From Rhodococcoides fascians A44A (lineage in GTDB: Bacteria; Actinomycetota; Actinomycetes; Mycobacteriales; Mycobacteriaceae): a DNA stretch of 42,094 bases. Positions within the stretch are counted from its first letter, which is position 1, and each line of letters starts with the position of its first letter. The position numbers and the translations under genes are program-made. Below, piece by piece: positions 7,091 through 17,817 of this stretch. The notes beneath the pieces are model-generated. The model saw nothing but the letters and a program-made list of their open reading frames with translations. It was not told where the DNA came from and made no database searches. The stretch is taken from assembly GCF_000760735.1 (NCBI RefSeq), contig NZ_JMEX01000008.1, positions 1,475,398 to 1,517,491 on the forward strand. Reading direction: 5' to 3'.

Positions 7091-8704
7091 ATGGCAACGA
7101 ATACCGAGCGGTCCCAGGGTTCAGTCGTTTCCGGATCGACACCGCACCCACCGCGCACGGATTACCTGGTGTTCGGCACGACGGCAGCGATCACCGCCGC
7201 GATTCTGGTGTGGGGCCTGCTCGCTGCCGACTCGCTCGAATCCACGACGACGTCGATCTTGAGCTGGTTGGTGACCAACATCGGGTGGCTGTTCATCATC
7301 GCGGCCTCGGGGTTCGTCGTGTTCTCGATCTACCTCGCAGTCAGCAAGTTCGGCAGGATTCCGCTCGGAAAAGACGGCGAGAAGCCGGAATTCAAGACCG
7401 TCAGCTGGATCGCCATGATGTTCAGTGCCGGCATGGGGATCGGGTTGATGTTCTTCGGCGTCGCAGAACCCCTGTCTCACTTCGTTTCTCCGCCCCCGGG
7501 ATCGGACGGCACCGTCGGGGCGGCGATGGCGACGACGATGTTCCACTGGAGTCTGCACCCGTGGTCCATCTACGCGGTGGTCGGACTCGCCGTGGCCTAC
7601 GGAACGTATCGACGCGGCCGTAAGCAGCTGATCAGTTCGGCGTTCATCCCGTTGCTGGGGCGCCGTGCGGAGGGCCCCATCGGCAAGGTCATCGACATCC
7701 TCGCGATCTTCGCCACCATGTTCGGCACCGCCGCGTCGCTCGGTCTCGGCGCACTCCAGATCGGCTCGGGATTTCAGGTTCTCGGCTGGCTGGGGGAGGC
7801 GGGCACCCTGCTGCTCGTCGCGATCGTGGCACTGTTGACGCTCGCCTTCGTCGCCTCGGCAGTCTCGGGCGTCGCGAAAGGCATCCAGTGGTTGTCCAAC
7901 ATCAACATGGTGCTGGCGCTGGTTCTCGCGGTCTTCGTCTTCGTCCTCGGACCGACCGTGTTGATACTCAATCTGATTCCGACGACCATCGGTGACTACG
8001 CCAGCCAGCTCGTGCACATGTCGGCTCGGTCCGCAGCGGCAGGCGACGGCGGCGAAACCGCCACCTGGTTGTCGTCGTGGACCATCTTCTACTGGGCATG
8101 GTGGGTGTCCTGGACGCCGTTCGTCGGCATGTTCCTCGCACGAATCAGCCGCGGCCGCACCGTCCGCGAGTTCGTCATCGGCGTCATCCTCGTGCCCAGC
8201 ACGGTGAGCCTGGTCTGGTTCTCCATTTTCGGTGGAGCGGGCATCGCCGAACAACAGAACGGAATCGATCTCGCGGGCCGGGACAGCAGCGAGTCCCAAT
8301 TGTTCGGCATGCTCGAGAATTTGCCCGTCGCAGGGATTTCGAGTGTCCTGGTCATGGTGCTCGTGGCCATCTTCTTCGTCTCGGGAGCCGACGCCGCATC
8401 GATGGTGATGGGCACACTGAGCCAACGCGGTAGTCAGGAACCGAGCAGATGGGTCGTCGTGTTCTGGGGCGTGCTCACCGGCGGCATCGCCGCGCTGATG
8501 CTGTGGACCGGCGGCGCCGACGCACTGAACGGGCTCCAGACCATGACCATCATCGCCGCCGCACCGTTCGTGCTCGTGATGATCGGGCTCTGCATCTCGC
8601 TCTACCGCGACCTCTCCCACGACCCCCTTGTGAGCAGAACTCGGACTCCGGGGTCTAACGCCAGGAAGGCAACCAGAGCTGCTGCTGCCACAGATCCGGA
8701 GTGA
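7091..8704 (+). CDS. BCCT-family betaine/choline/carnitine transporter
   Basis: A 537-residue membrane transporter with about twelve helices. It has family motifs SAGMGIGLMFFGVAEP, the Trp-rich WTIFYWAWWVSWTPFVG and FLARISRGRT. BetP relatives import compatible solutes such as glycine betaine with sodium, driven by osmotic stress. The N-terminus is short and the C-terminal tail is basic (after about residue 500, with RKATRAAAA), reminiscent of the osmosensing tail of BetP though shorter. The final 50 bases overlap the convergent pmt gene. The substrate is not decided by sequence. Confidence 0.93.
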   Translation: MATNTERSQGSVVSGSTPHPPRTDYLVFGTTAAITAAILVWGLLAADSLESTTTSILSWLVTNIGWLFIIAASGFVVFSIYLAVSKFGRIPLGKDGEKPEFKTVSWIAMMFSAGMGIGLMFFGVAEPLSHFVSPPPGSDGTVGAAMATTMFHWSLHPWSIYAVVGLAVAYGTYRRGRKQLISSAFIPLLGRRAEGPIGKVIDILAIFATMFGTAASLGLGALQIGSGFQVLGWLGEAGTLLLVAIVALLTLAFVASAVSGVAKGIQWLSNINMVLALVLAVFVFVLGPTVLILNLIPTTIGDYASQLVHMSARSAAAGDGGETATWLSSWTIFYWAWWVSWTPFVGMFLARISRGRTVREFVIGVILVPSTVSLVWFSIFGGAGIAEQQNGIDLAGRDSSESQLFGMLENLPVAGISSVLVMVLVAIFFVSGADAASMVMGTLSQRGSQEPSRWVVVFWGVLTGGIAALMLWTGGADALNGLQTMTIIAAAPFVLVMIGLCISLYRDLSHDPLVSRTRTPGSNARKATRAAAATDPE

Positions 8705-10196
8705 TGGGCATTCCCGTCAGGATCGGCCACAACCAGATGAAGTTCGCCACGACGAGCGCCACGTAGAGGCACACGAGCATCAGCCCCGTGCCACGTCGCT
8801 CCACCGACGCTCGCGCCCGGCCGATGATCTGCCCCAGGATCAGTGCGAATCCCATGACCATGAACGGCGCGAGCGCGACAGCGTAGAAGTAGTACATCTG
8901 CCGATCCAGCGTGGCGAACCACGGCAGATACGCTGCGCCGTAGCCGGTCAGCACGACGGCGAATCGCCAATCCCGACGGACCAGCATCATCCACAGGCAC
9001 CACAGCAGCATCGGAACCGCGAGCCACCACATGGCCGGGGTGCCGATGAGCATGATCGCCTTGACGCACGAGCTCGCCGAGCATCCCTGAACGGTGTCGC
9101 CCTCGGCGAAGTAGTACAGCATCGGCCGCAGACCCATCGGCCACGTCCACGGCTTCGACTCCCACGGGTGGACGTTGCCCGCCGAGTTCGTCAGACCCGA
9201 GTGGAACGTGAGCACGTTGCCGCTGTAGTACCACAGCGATCGCAGCGCAGCGGGCACGAACGAGAACGGCCCGTCCGTGCCGATCTGGTTGCCGACGGCA
9301 TGTCGGTTCACGCTGGTCTCGCTGGCGAACCACCCTGCGTAGGTGCACAGGTACACGATCAGCGGAATCACCACCAGCGCGTAGAGCGCGGGTCCGATGT
9401 CGCGTACTGCCGTGCCGATCCACGGCCGTTGCACCCCGCTCGCACGCCGCGCTGCGAGATCGAACGCGACCGACAACAGACCGAAGAATACGATGAAATA
9501 GATCCCGGACCACTTGGTTCCGCACGCCAAGCCCAGCAGGATTCCCGCGCCGAACCTCCACCAGCGCACCCCCATTCGTGGGCCGTACACGCTGGCGGCG
9601 ATGCGACCCTCCGCCTGGACCTTCGCCATGCGTCGTCGAACGTCGTCTCGGTCGACGACCAGACACCCCATCGCGGCCGTCACAAAGAACGCCAGGAAGA
9701 TGTCCAACATCCCGATGCGCGACGAGACGAACGTGACGCCGTCGACGGTCAGCAGAATGCCCGCGATCGCACCGACCAGCGTCGAGCGGGCAAGACGCCG
9801 CACGATCCGAATCACAATCAGCACCAGCAGAGTTCCCGCAACCGCCGCGGAGAACCGCCAGCCCCACCCGTTGTAGCCGAAGAGTGCCTCGCCGACGGCG
9901 ATCAGCTGCTTTCCGACCGGAGGATGAACCACCAATCCGTACCCGGGGTTGTCCTCGATCCCGCCGCCGGTGAACACCTGCCAGCCCTGCGGCGCGTAAT
10001 GCTTCTCGTCGAACACCGGAGTACCGGCATCGGTGGGGTAGCGCAGCATCGCGAACCGCGTGACGGCCGCGAGCGCCGTGATCACCAGAGTGACGATCCA
10101 CCCCCGCCGACGATCGGTGTCGCGGTAATAGTCGGCAGCGGGTGTACTCGGCCCCGGACTGACTACGTATCGCTCGCTCGACTCGCGTAGGGCCAC
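8655..10196 (-). CDS. pmt: protein O-mannosyltransferase Pmt (GT39)
   Basis: A 513-residue polytopic membrane enzyme resembling M. tuberculosis Rv1002c. It transfers mannose from polyprenyl-phosphomannose to Ser/Thr of Sec-exported proteins. VFDEKHYAPQGW has the catalytic acidic pair D63/E64 in the first external loop, followed by HPPVGKQLIA and many hydrophobic segments. A C-terminal block DLWQQQLWLPSW completes the family pattern. The start is GTG 10196. A TACGAT hexamer six bases upstream (10203-10208) suggests near-leaderless transcription. It is divergent from rsmI by 36 bases, an arrangement shared with mycobacteria. Confidence 0.95.
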   Translation of the reverse strand: MALRESSERYVVSPGPSTPAADYYRDTDRRRGWIVTLVITALAAVTRFAMLRYPTDAGTPVFDEKHYAPQGWQVFTGGGIEDNPGYGLVVHPPVGKQLIAVGEALFGYNGWGWRFSAAVAGTLLVLIVIRIVRRLARSTLVGAIAGILLTVDGVTFVSSRIGMLDIFLAFFVTAAMGCLVVDRDDVRRRMAKVQAEGRIAASVYGPRMGVRWWRFGAGILLGLACGTKWSGIYFIVFFGLLSVAFDLAARRASGVQRPWIGTAVRDIGPALYALVVIPLIVYLCTYAGWFASETSVNRHAVGNQIGTDGPFSFVPAALRSLWYYSGNVLTFHSGLTNSAGNVHPWESKPWTWPMGLRPMLYYFAEGDTVQGCSASSCVKAIMLIGTPAMWWLAVPMLLWCLWMMLVRRDWRFAVVLTGYGAAYLPWFATLDRQMYYFYAVALAPFMVMGFALILGQIIGRARASVERRGTGLMLVCLYVALVVANFIWLWPILTGMPITPDLWQQQLWLPSWR

Positions 10197-10232
10197 ACAC
10201 CGATCGTAGGGGTCGAGTCCCGGTGGAGAAGA

Positions 10233-11081
10233 ATGGGCGCCATGCTGATCCTTGCCGCAACACCGATGGGCGATCTGGGTGACGCGTCCCAGCGACTCCG
10301 CGACGCCTTGGCCACGGCCGACGTCGTCGCAGCCGAAGACACCCGCCGGACGAAACAGCTGGCGTCGGGGCTCGGGGTCGCCATCACCGGCAAGATCGTC
10401 AGCTTCTACGACCAGGTGGAGACATCCCGGCTTCCCGGGCTGGTCGACGCTGTCCGCGACGGCAAATCGGTCCTGCTCGTCACCGACGCCGGAATGCCGT
10501 CGGTCAGTGACCCCGGCTACCGCCTCGTCGCCGCATGCGTCGACGCCGACCTGCCGGTGACGTGCCTACCCGGCCCGTCCGCAGTCACCACCGCCCTCGC
10601 ACTCTCCGGATTGCCCGTCGAACGCTTCTGCTTCGACGGCTTCCCGCCGCGCAAACAAGGCGGCCGACGCCGATTCTTCGAATCCCTCGCCACCGAATCG
10701 CGCGCCTGCGTCTTCTTCGAGGCCCCTCATCGCCTCTCCGACTGCCTCGCCGACGCCGTCGCAGTACTCGGCCCCGACCGCCGCGCCGCGGTCTGCAGAG
10801 AGCTCACCAAGACCTACGAGGAAGTCAAGAGAGGCACCCTCGGCGAACTCGCCGACTGGGCTGCCGACGGAGTACGCGGAGAAATCACCGTCGTCCTCGC
10901 CGGAGCCGTCGCCGTGGCGTCGGAACCGGAAGACCTCATCGACGACGTCGAGGAGCTGGTGGCGTCGGGCATGCGGTTGAAGGATGCCTGTGCCCAGTTG
11001 GCAGTCGGCGGCGTGTCCAAGCGGGATCTCTACGAGGCGGTCCTGGCTGCGAGAAGCTCAGCCGACGACTTGCTGACGTAG
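10233..11081 (+). CDS. rsmI: 16S rRNA (cytidine-2'-O)-methyltransferase RsmI
   Basis: A 282-residue tetrapyrrole-methylase-fold enzyme that methylates the 2'-OH of C1402 in 16S rRNA using SAM. Family motifs are ATPMGDLGD, AAEDTRRTKQL, VTDAGMPSVSDPG and LPGPSAVTTALALSG, with VCRELTKTYEEV and RGEITVVL later on. ATGs at 10233 and 10242 are both possible: GGAGAA at 10224-10229 is close to the first and a little far from the second. Its last 24 bases overlap the convergent SRPBCC gene. The divergent pmt neighbour is the same as in mycobacteria. Confidence 0.95.
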   Translation: MGAMLILAATPMGDLGDASQRLRDALATADVVAAEDTRRTKQLASGLGVAITGKIVSFYDQVETSRLPGLVDAVRDGKSVLLVTDAGMPSVSDPGYRLVAACVDADLPVTCLPGPSAVTTALALSGLPVERFCFDGFPPRKQGGRRRFFESLATESRACVFFEAPHRLSDCLADAVAVLGPDRRAAVCRELTKTYEEVKRGTLGELADWAADGVRGEITVVLAGAVAVASEPEDLIDDVEELVASGMRLKDACAQLAVGGVSKRDLYEAVLAARSSADDLLT

Positions 11082-11486
11082 CCCTTCGGTTGCGGCCGCG
11101 AGGATAGTCTTGGTGCCCTTCTTGACGAGGAAACCCGGGATCGGGATCTTCGGGTCGACCGTCAGTGAGAACGTCACGTGTGTTCCCTTGTCGGTCGGAG
11201 TGAGGGTGTACTCGCCGTGCTGGGACTTCTGCTGCGAACCCTCGACGAGGTCCCAGACGACTTTGTCGTCCGCCCAGGTGTATTCGACGGTCTGCTCGTC
11301 GTTGATGCCGAGGATCGACACCGACATCTTCACGTGATGGGGCTTGCCGTCGTCGAATCGGTCGATGATCTCGATCTTCTTGTGGACGGGCGACCACGCG
11401 GGTAGCCCTTCGACGTCCATGAGTACGTCCAACACCGCTGCCGGCTCGGCCGCGATGTCGACCTCTGTATCTGCTGTGACTGCCAT
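11058..11486 (-). CDS. SRPBCC / polyketide-cyclase-like lipid-binding protein
   Basis: A 142-residue START/SRPBCC-fold protein. It begins with the typical strand TEVDIAAEPAAVLDVLMDVEGLPAWSP and ends in a long amphipathic helix (about 118-142). The fold forms a cavity for hydrophobic ligands. Actinobacteria carry many such paralogues of unknown ligand. It sits 15 bases downstream of the esterase gene on the same strand, so the two are probably one transcript. The esterase and the nearby wax-ester synthase hint at lipid handling, but this is only context. Confidence 0.85.
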   Translation of the reverse strand: MAVTADTEVDIAAEPAAVLDVLMDVEGLPAWSPVHKKIEIIDRFDDGKPHHVKMSVSILGINDEQTVEYTWADDKVVWDLVEGSQQKSQHGEYTLTPTDKGTHVTFSLTVDPKIPIPGFLVKKGTKTILAAATEGLRQQVVG

Positions 11487-11501
11487 GAGAAGAAAGGTAA
11501 C

Positions 11502-12518
11502 TCAGGCGGAGTCGGCAGTGGCCGACATTGGGCTGTGGGCTTTGACGAACGCGCCGAATTTGCGTACCGCGCGGTGCGCTTCGGGCACGAAGTCGGCGGC
11601 CTGGAACACGTGTACCTGGTTGTCCCACACCTGAAGTTCGCAGTCGACGCCTGCTGCGGCGAGGCGCTCGGCCATCAGTTCGGCGTCGGCGAGCACCATT
11701 TCGGTGGAACCCGCCTGGATCAGAACCGGAGGTAGGCCGACGAGATCCGCGTCGACGGGTGAAACTCGTGGTCCCCGTTCGCCTTCGACGACGATGCGGG
11801 CATCCACTCGGTCGGCGAGGACCGTCAGGGCGGGTACGGCCCCGGCAGGGAAGACCGCGCACCTCGATGCGTTGGCGTGTTCGAGCTTGCCGCTGGGGTC
11901 CATGTCGGTCAGCGGCGACATGGTCGCGATACCAGCCGGTGTCGGCAGTCCGAGATCGCGCAGCATCAGAGCGACCATGAAGGCGAGGTACCCGCCTGCG
12001 GAGTCGCCGGCGATGACGATCTGGTCGGCGCGGTACCCGGATTCCAACAGGAAGCGGAAACCGTCGACGCCGTCCTCCACCGCATGTGCGATGGGGTTGC
12101 GCGGCATCATCCGGTAGTCGACCGACAGAACCGGAGCGTCCGCGCTGGCCGAGACACGTGAAGTCAGACGCCGGTGGCTGTTCAGCCCGCAACAGACGAA
12201 GGCGCCTCCGTGCAGGTAGAGCACCACGCGGTCGTTGGAAACGCCCTCGGCGCGGATCCATTCCGCCTCGCACTCGGCGAGCGTGACCTTGCTGTGGCGG
12301 GTTCCCTTGAGCGGCGGCACCAGCATTCCCGCGTAATCGACGAGGCCCATCGGCCACGGAAGAGCGGACGTCTTGGACCACACCGTGAGGAAGGGGCGAA
12401 CCGTGAGCTGCAGATACGTCGAAAGAGCGCGCGAGTGAAAGCTGCGACCGTGCATGTCGAGCCTGGTGGGGACGCCTCCGGGCGTCGGCTGGGGCAGAGC
12501 GGTGAGCACGGTGGTCAT
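11502..12518 (-). CDS. HSL-family alpha/beta hydrolase (lipase/esterase)
   Basis: A 338-residue esterase of the hormone-sensitive-lipase family. HGGAF (103-107) forms the oxyanion hole, GDSAGG (171-176) holds the nucleophile Ser173, and the late ADAE and NQVHVFQ segments probably supply the Asp and His. The ATG at 12518 is preferred because GGAGG lies eight bases upstream. The ATG at 12533 precedes that site. Mycobacterial relatives are the Lip proteins, which cleave acylglycerols or short esters. It is divergent from the WS/DGAT gene, so this pair may hydrolyse and build neutral lipids respectively. Confidence 0.92.
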   Translation of the reverse strand: MTTVLTALPQPTPGGVPTRLDMHGRSFHSRALSTYLQLTVRPFLTVWSKTSALPWPMGLVDYAGMLVPPLKGTRHSKVTLAECEAEWIRAEGVSNDRVVLYLHGGAFVCCGLNSHRRLTSRVSASADAPVLSVDYRMMPRNPIAHAVEDGVDGFRFLLESGYRADQIVIAGDSAGGYLAFMVALMLRDLGLPTPAGIATMSPLTDMDPSGKLEHANASRCAVFPAGAVPALTVLADRVDARIVVEGERGPRVSPVDADLVGLPPVLIQAGSTEMVLADAELMAERLAAAGVDCELQVWDNQVHVFQAADFVPEAHRAVRKFGAFVKAHSPMSATADSA

Positions 12519-12604
12519 CGTCCTCGCCTCCATTTCGCGTCTTCTTGGAACTCCTGGTAACGGACAATAACCCGTGACCTAGTCTGTCTAAACATGCGGT
12601 CGTG

Positions 12605-12627
12605 TTCGATGTCACACCGTGATCGAA
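12605..12627 (+). promoter_or_regulatory. inverted repeat in the WS/DGAT leader
   Basis: TTCGAT (12605-12610) pairs with ATCGAA (12622-12627), and CAC/GTG inside extends the stem with a small bulge. An outer pair, CCTAGT (12578-12583) and ACTAGG (12628-12633), overlaps the position just before the ribosome-binding site. It could be an operator or a 5' leader hairpin for the gene at 12651. Confidence 0.3.
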
Positions 12628-12650
12628 ACTAGGCGGAAAGGTGATCGCAG

Positions 12651-14033
12651 ATGGCGCTCATGCCTGTTACCGAGTCCATGTTCTTGATCGCGGAGTCTCG
12701 CGAACACCCTATGCACGTCGGCGGATTGCAGTTGTTCGTTCCGCCTGGTGACCCCCACGAATTTGCAGAAGAAATCCACAAACAATTCACAACGGGCGAC
12801 GTTCACGATCTGTTTCGAAAACGCCCCGGCCGACCGGTGAACGTCATGGGAAGCCTCGCCTGGTCGAGGGAAGACGACATCGATTTCGAATACCACGTGA
12901 GGCGCGTGGTACTGCCTGCTCCTGGTCGCATCAGAGAACTCTTCCAATTTCTCTCGCTGCACCACAGTGCACCCCTCGACCGGTACCGGCCGATGTGGGA
13001 ACTGCACATCATCGAGGGCCTCGCCGACGGCCGGATCGCGCTCTACACCAAGGTTCACCACTCGCTCGTCGACGGTGTGTCCGCGCTCAAGCTGATGTTG
13101 AACACCCTCACCACCGACCCCGACGACCGCACCGGCGTCGCCACGTGGGATCCGTCGCTGTTCCGGGAGAAGAAGCGCAAGGAAGCGCCGGGAGCGCTGG
13201 AAAGGGTCTCCGGGGGGTTGTCTCTCGGTCGCAAGCTTGCCGGCGACATCGCGGACTTCGTACCTGCCGCAGCACGATTGGGCGTGCGCGCCGTCCGCAA
13301 CGAAGGTGCGCAACTGCCGCTGCGTGCGCCGCGAACGATGTTCAACGTGCCGATCGGTGGTGCGCGACGCTTCGCGGCCGAAAGCTGGTCGATCAGCCGA
13401 ATGAACGCGGTCGCAAAGGCATTGGACGTTACCCTGAACGACATTCTGCTCGCCATGTGCTCGGGAGCCCTACGGGGATATCTGATCGATCAGGACGCCT
13501 TGCCTGAATCACCCTTGATCGCAATGGTTCCCGTCTCGCTCCGCAAGCCGGGCGAGGACAGCGGACCGGGCAACTCCGTATCCACCATCCTGTGCAATCT
13601 CGGTACACACCAACCGGATCCGCTGGACCGGCTCGCCACCATCACTGACTCCACCGTCAAGGGCAAGGACATGATGCGGGAGTTCAACACTCTCGAATCC
13701 CTCGCCTTCGGCGCCGTCACCATGCTGCCACTACTCTTCGGACCGGTACCCGGCTTCGTCAACAACACCCCGCCGCCGTTCAACGTCATCATCTCCAACG
13801 TCCCCGGAACGAAGGACGAACTGTACTGGAACGGCGCCAAACTCGACGGAATCTACCCGGCGTCCATCGTCTGCGACGGCATGGCATTGAACATCACCGT
13901 CGCAAGCAACGGCGACTCGCTCAACTTCGGCCTCATCGGCTGCCGTCGCAGCGTCCCACACCTGCAGCGCATGCTCACACACCTGGAGAACTCACTGGAG
14001 GAGCTGGAGAAGGCGGTCTCTGCGTCTGCGTGA
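12651..14033 (+). CDS. wax ester synthase / diacylglycerol acyltransferase (WS/DGAT)
   Basis: A 460-residue bifunctional acyltransferase that moves acyl groups from acyl-CoA to fatty alcohols or diacylglycerol, making wax esters or triacylglycerol. The catalytic HHxxxDG motif is HHSLVDG at residues 136-142. The N-terminal PVTESMFLIAESREHPMHVGG and the later FNVIISNVPG are also family hallmarks. It probably acts at the cytoplasmic membrane or on lipid bodies. Rhodococci usually carry many paralogues. The start at ATG 12651 has aaaggtgat upstream. It is divergent from an esterase and convergent with metG with an 11-base gap. Confidence 0.95.
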   Translation: MALMPVTESMFLIAESREHPMHVGGLQLFVPPGDPHEFAEEIHKQFTTGDVHDLFRKRPGRPVNVMGSLAWSREDDIDFEYHVRRVVLPAPGRIRELFQFLSLHHSAPLDRYRPMWELHIIEGLADGRIALYTKVHHSLVDGVSALKLMLNTLTTDPDDRTGVATWDPSLFREKKRKEAPGALERVSGGLSLGRKLAGDIADFVPAAARLGVRAVRNEGAQLPLRAPRTMFNVPIGGARRFAAESWSISRMNAVAKALDVTLNDILLAMCSGALRGYLIDQDALPESPLIAMVPVSLRKPGEDSGPGNSVSTILCNLGTHQPDPLDRLATITDSTVKGKDMMREFNTLESLAFGAVTMLPLLFGPVPGFVNNTPPPFNVIISNVPGTKDELYWNGAKLDGIYPASIVCDGMALNITVASNGDSLNFGLIGCRRSVPHLQRMLTHLENSLEELEKAVSASA

Positions 14034-14044
14034 GGGGTGAACCC

Positions 14045-15601
14045 TCAGAGGTCCTTCACCTCGTACTTGGGGAAGACCGGTGACGGTGCGGGCAGAGGCG
14101 AACCCGGCACCATGCGGGTGCCGATGTCGGAGAACTGGTTCGCCGGGCCGCCGAGGAGTTCGAGGATGCGAGCGGCCGACCCCGGCATGACCGGCTGCAC
14201 CAGAATGCCGACGATGCGCAGGACTTCGAGCGTCACGTACAGCACGGTGGCCATGCGATCCGGATCGGTCTTGCGCAGTACCCACGGTTCCTGCTGGGAG
14301 AAGTAGCGGTTGGTCTCGCCGAGCACCGACCAGATTGCTTCCAGAGCCGTGTGCAGCGCTTGGACGTCGAATTCGCGTCGGCAGATCTCGAGCAGCGCAT
14401 CGGCGCGGGCCAGCAAAGCTTCGTCGTCGGTCGTGAACGGCCCCGGCGTCGGGACCTTTCCTTCGAGGTTCTTGGCCACCATCGTCAGCGAGCGCTGCGC
14501 GAGGTTGCCGAGCTCGTTGGACAGGTCTGCGTTCATGCGGGTGACGATGGCCTCGGCGCTGTAGCTACCGTCCTGGCCGTAGGAGACCTCGCGCAGCAGG
14601 AAGAAGCGCAGCGGGTCCAGGCCGAACTCGTCGACGAGCGCGAACGGGTCGACGACGTTGCCGACCGACTTCGACATCTTCTCGCCCTTGTTGTTCAGGA
14701 ATCCGTGCACGAACACACGCTTGGGCAGCTCGATGCCCGCGGACATGAGGAACGCCGGCCAGTACACGGTGTGGAAGCGCGTGATGTCCTTGCCGATGAT
14801 GTGCAGGTCGGCGGGCCAATACTTGGCGAACTTCTCCGACGATGCGTCCGGGTAGCCGACGCCGGTGAGGTAGTTGGTCAGGGCGTCGACCCAGACGTAC
14901 ATGACGTGCTCGGGATCGTTCGGGACCTGCACGCCCCAGTCGAACGTGGTGCGCGAGATGGACAGGTCCTTCAGTCCACCCTTGACGAAGCTGACGATTT
15001 CGTTGCGCCGCGTGTTGGGCGCGATGAAGTCGGGGGTGGTGTCGTACAGCTCGAGCAACTTGTCCTGGTACGCCGACAACTTGAAGAAGTACGTCGACTC
15101 CTCGGTCCACTCCACCGGCGTGTTCGTCTCGGTGGCCACGCGGGTCCCGTCGTCGGCGACGGTCGTTTCGCCCTCGGTGTAGAACGCCTCGTCCCGTACC
15201 GAGTACCAACCGGAGTACGTGTCCAGGTAGATGTCGCCGCGCTCGACCATCTTCGACCAGATCGCCTTGCTGGCCTCGTGGTGATCGGCGTCCGTCGTGC
15301 GGATGAATCGGTCGTAGGAGATGCCGAGTGTCTCGTCGAGCTTCTTGAACACGTCGGAGTTGCGCGTCGCGAGGTCGCGGACGTCGATGCCCTCTTTGGT
15401 GGCCGTCTGCTGCATCTTCAGGCCGTGCTCGTCCGTGCCGGTCAAGAACATGACGTCGTATCCGTCGAGTCGCTTGAATCGAGCGATCACGTCCGTCGAG
15501 ATGTACTCGTATGCGTGGCCGATGTGCGGGACACCGTTGGGGTACGCAATGGCGGTCGTGACGTAGAAGGTGGGCCGTGAGGCATCAGCTGGCGCAGTCA
15601 T
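14045..15601 (-). CDS. metG: methionyl-tRNA synthetase
   Basis: A 518-residue class I aminoacyl-tRNA synthetase. HIGH is at 26-29 ([10 protein letters not shown]) and KMSKS at 308-312, with [12 protein letters not shown] and TGTDEHGLK between them. The length and lack of a C-terminal tRNA-binding extension match the shorter actinobacterial form. The zinc-binding knuckle of longer MetRS forms appears absent. The ATG at 15601 starts only 20 bases from the divergent tatD GTG. A TAGAGT hexamer (15616-15611) nine bases upstream suggests a very short leader or leaderless transcript. Confidence 0.97.
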   Translation of the reverse strand: MTAPADASRPTFYVTTAIAYPNGVPHIGHAYEYISTDVIARFKRLDGYDVMFLTGTDEHGLKMQQTATKEGIDVRDLATRNSDVFKKLDETLGISYDRFIRTTDADHHEASKAIWSKMVERGDIYLDTYSGWYSVRDEAFYTEGETTVADDGTRVATETNTPVEWTEESTYFFKLSAYQDKLLELYDTTPDFIAPNTRRNEIVSFVKGGLKDLSISRTTFDWGVQVPNDPEHVMYVWVDALTNYLTGVGYPDASSEKFAKYWPADLHIIGKDITRFHTVYWPAFLMSAGIELPKRVFVHGFLNNKGEKMSKSVGNVVDPFALVDEFGLDPLRFFLLREVSYGQDGSYSAEAIVTRMNADLSNELGNLAQRSLTMVAKNLEGKVPTPGPFTTDDEALLARADALLEICRREFDVQALHTALEAIWSVLGETNRYFSQQEPWVLRKTDPDRMATVLYVTLEVLRIVGILVQPVMPGSAARILELLGGPANQFSDIGTRMVPGSPLPAPSPVFPKYEVKDL

Positions 15602-15609
15602 GGTGCGCC

Positions 15610-15616
15610 TACTCTA
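15610..15616. promoter_or_regulatory. candidate shared symmetric -10 element for metG and tatD
   Basis: The heptamer TACTCTA reads TACTCT (15610-15615) towards tatD and TAGAGT (15616-15611) towards metG. Both fit the TANNNT pattern of actinobacterial -10 boxes. Only 20 bases separate the two start codons. The spacing places transcription starts at or within a few bases of both, implying leaderless or nearly leaderless mRNAs. Confidence 0.4.
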
Positions 15617-15621
15617 TCGGC

Positions 15622-16452
15622 GTGAGTAGAGAACGTCCTGCACCACCTTTGCCGGAAGCGCTGTCGCCACTCGTCGACGCGCATACACACCTCGACGCCT
15701 GCGGCGCATCCGACGCCGGGAGCGTGGCCGAGATCCTGGATCGGGCCGAGTCCGTCGGCGTCGGGAGAGTCGTGACCGTCGCCGACGACCTCGAGGCCGC
15801 GCGCTTCGCCGTCGACGCCGCGAACTGGGACTCTCGGGTCTGGGCGGCCGTCGCGATCCACCCGACGCGGGCGAACGTTCTCGACGACGACGTCAGGGCG
15901 GAGATCGAGCGGTTGGCGTCGGATCCTCGGGTCGTGGCCGTCGGCGAGACGGGGCTCGACTACTACTGGCCGGGCAAGCTCGACGGGTGCGCGACCGTCC
16001 CCGAGCAGCAGGACGGTTTCCGCTGGCACATCGACCTGGCAAAGCGGCTCGGTAAGCCGTTGATGATCCACAACCGCGAGGCCGACGGCGACCTGCTGTC
16101 CGTGTTGACGGACGAGGGCGCGCCGGAGACGGTGATCTTCCATTGCTTCTCCTCGGGTCCGGAGACCGCGCGAGCGTGCATCGACGCCGGCTACGTGCTC
16201 AGCCTCTCCGGCACGGTCAGCTTCAAGAACGCCCATGCACTGCGCGAAGCGGCCGTGCTGATTCCGGACGGCCAACTGCTCGTCGAGACCGACGCGCCGT
16301 TCCTGACGCCGCATCCCTTCCGCGGTGCACCGAACGAGTCGTACTGCCTTCCGTACACAGTGCGCGCATTGGCGGACATCCGCGGTGCCGATCCGGTCGA
16401 GCTCGCGTCGCACGTCACCGCCAACGCCGAGCGGGTGTACGGCCTCTCCTGA
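15622..16452 (+). CDS. tatD: TatD-family metal-dependent hydrolase (DNase)
   Basis: A 276-residue TIM-barrel hydrolase. Metal ligands are visible in VDAHTHLD (N-terminal HxH), VGETGLDYYW (Glu), MIHNRE (His), IFHCFSSG (His) and VETDAPFLTPHP (Asp). TatD proteins act as 3'-5' exonucleases on DNA or RNA. The start is GTG 15622, which gives the family N-terminus. The upstream in-frame extension overlaps metG. It is divergent from metG and followed by rpfB, the order seen in mycobacteria. Confidence 0.95.
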   Translation: MSRERPAPPLPEALSPLVDAHTHLDACGASDAGSVAEILDRAESVGVGRVVTVADDLEAARFAVDAANWDSRVWAAVAIHPTRANVLDDDVRAEIERLASDPRVVAVGETGLDYYWPGKLDGCATVPEQQDGFRWHIDLAKRLGKPLMIHNREADGDLLSVLTDEGAPETVIFHCFSSGPETARACIDAGYVLSLSGTVSFKNAHALREAAVLIPDGQLLVETDAPFLTPHPFRGAPNESYCLPYTVRALADIRGADPVELASHVTANAERVYGLS

Positions 16453-17781
<1,329 letters not shown>

Positions 17782-17817
17782 CGAACCATCGAGTGACGGG
17801 TGCGTAGAGTTTTCACA

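Noticed and set aside
7121..8620. 499-codon open frame antisense to the BCCT transporter
   Set aside because: The His/Arg/Asp/Glu-rich composition is what antisense of a membrane protein gene gives. No ribosome-binding site or domain is seen.
14351..15580. 409-codon open frame antisense to metG
   Set aside because: Long antisense frames are expected opposite conserved high-GC genes. The translation is Val/Gly/Arg/Asp-rich, and metG on the other strand is unmistakable.
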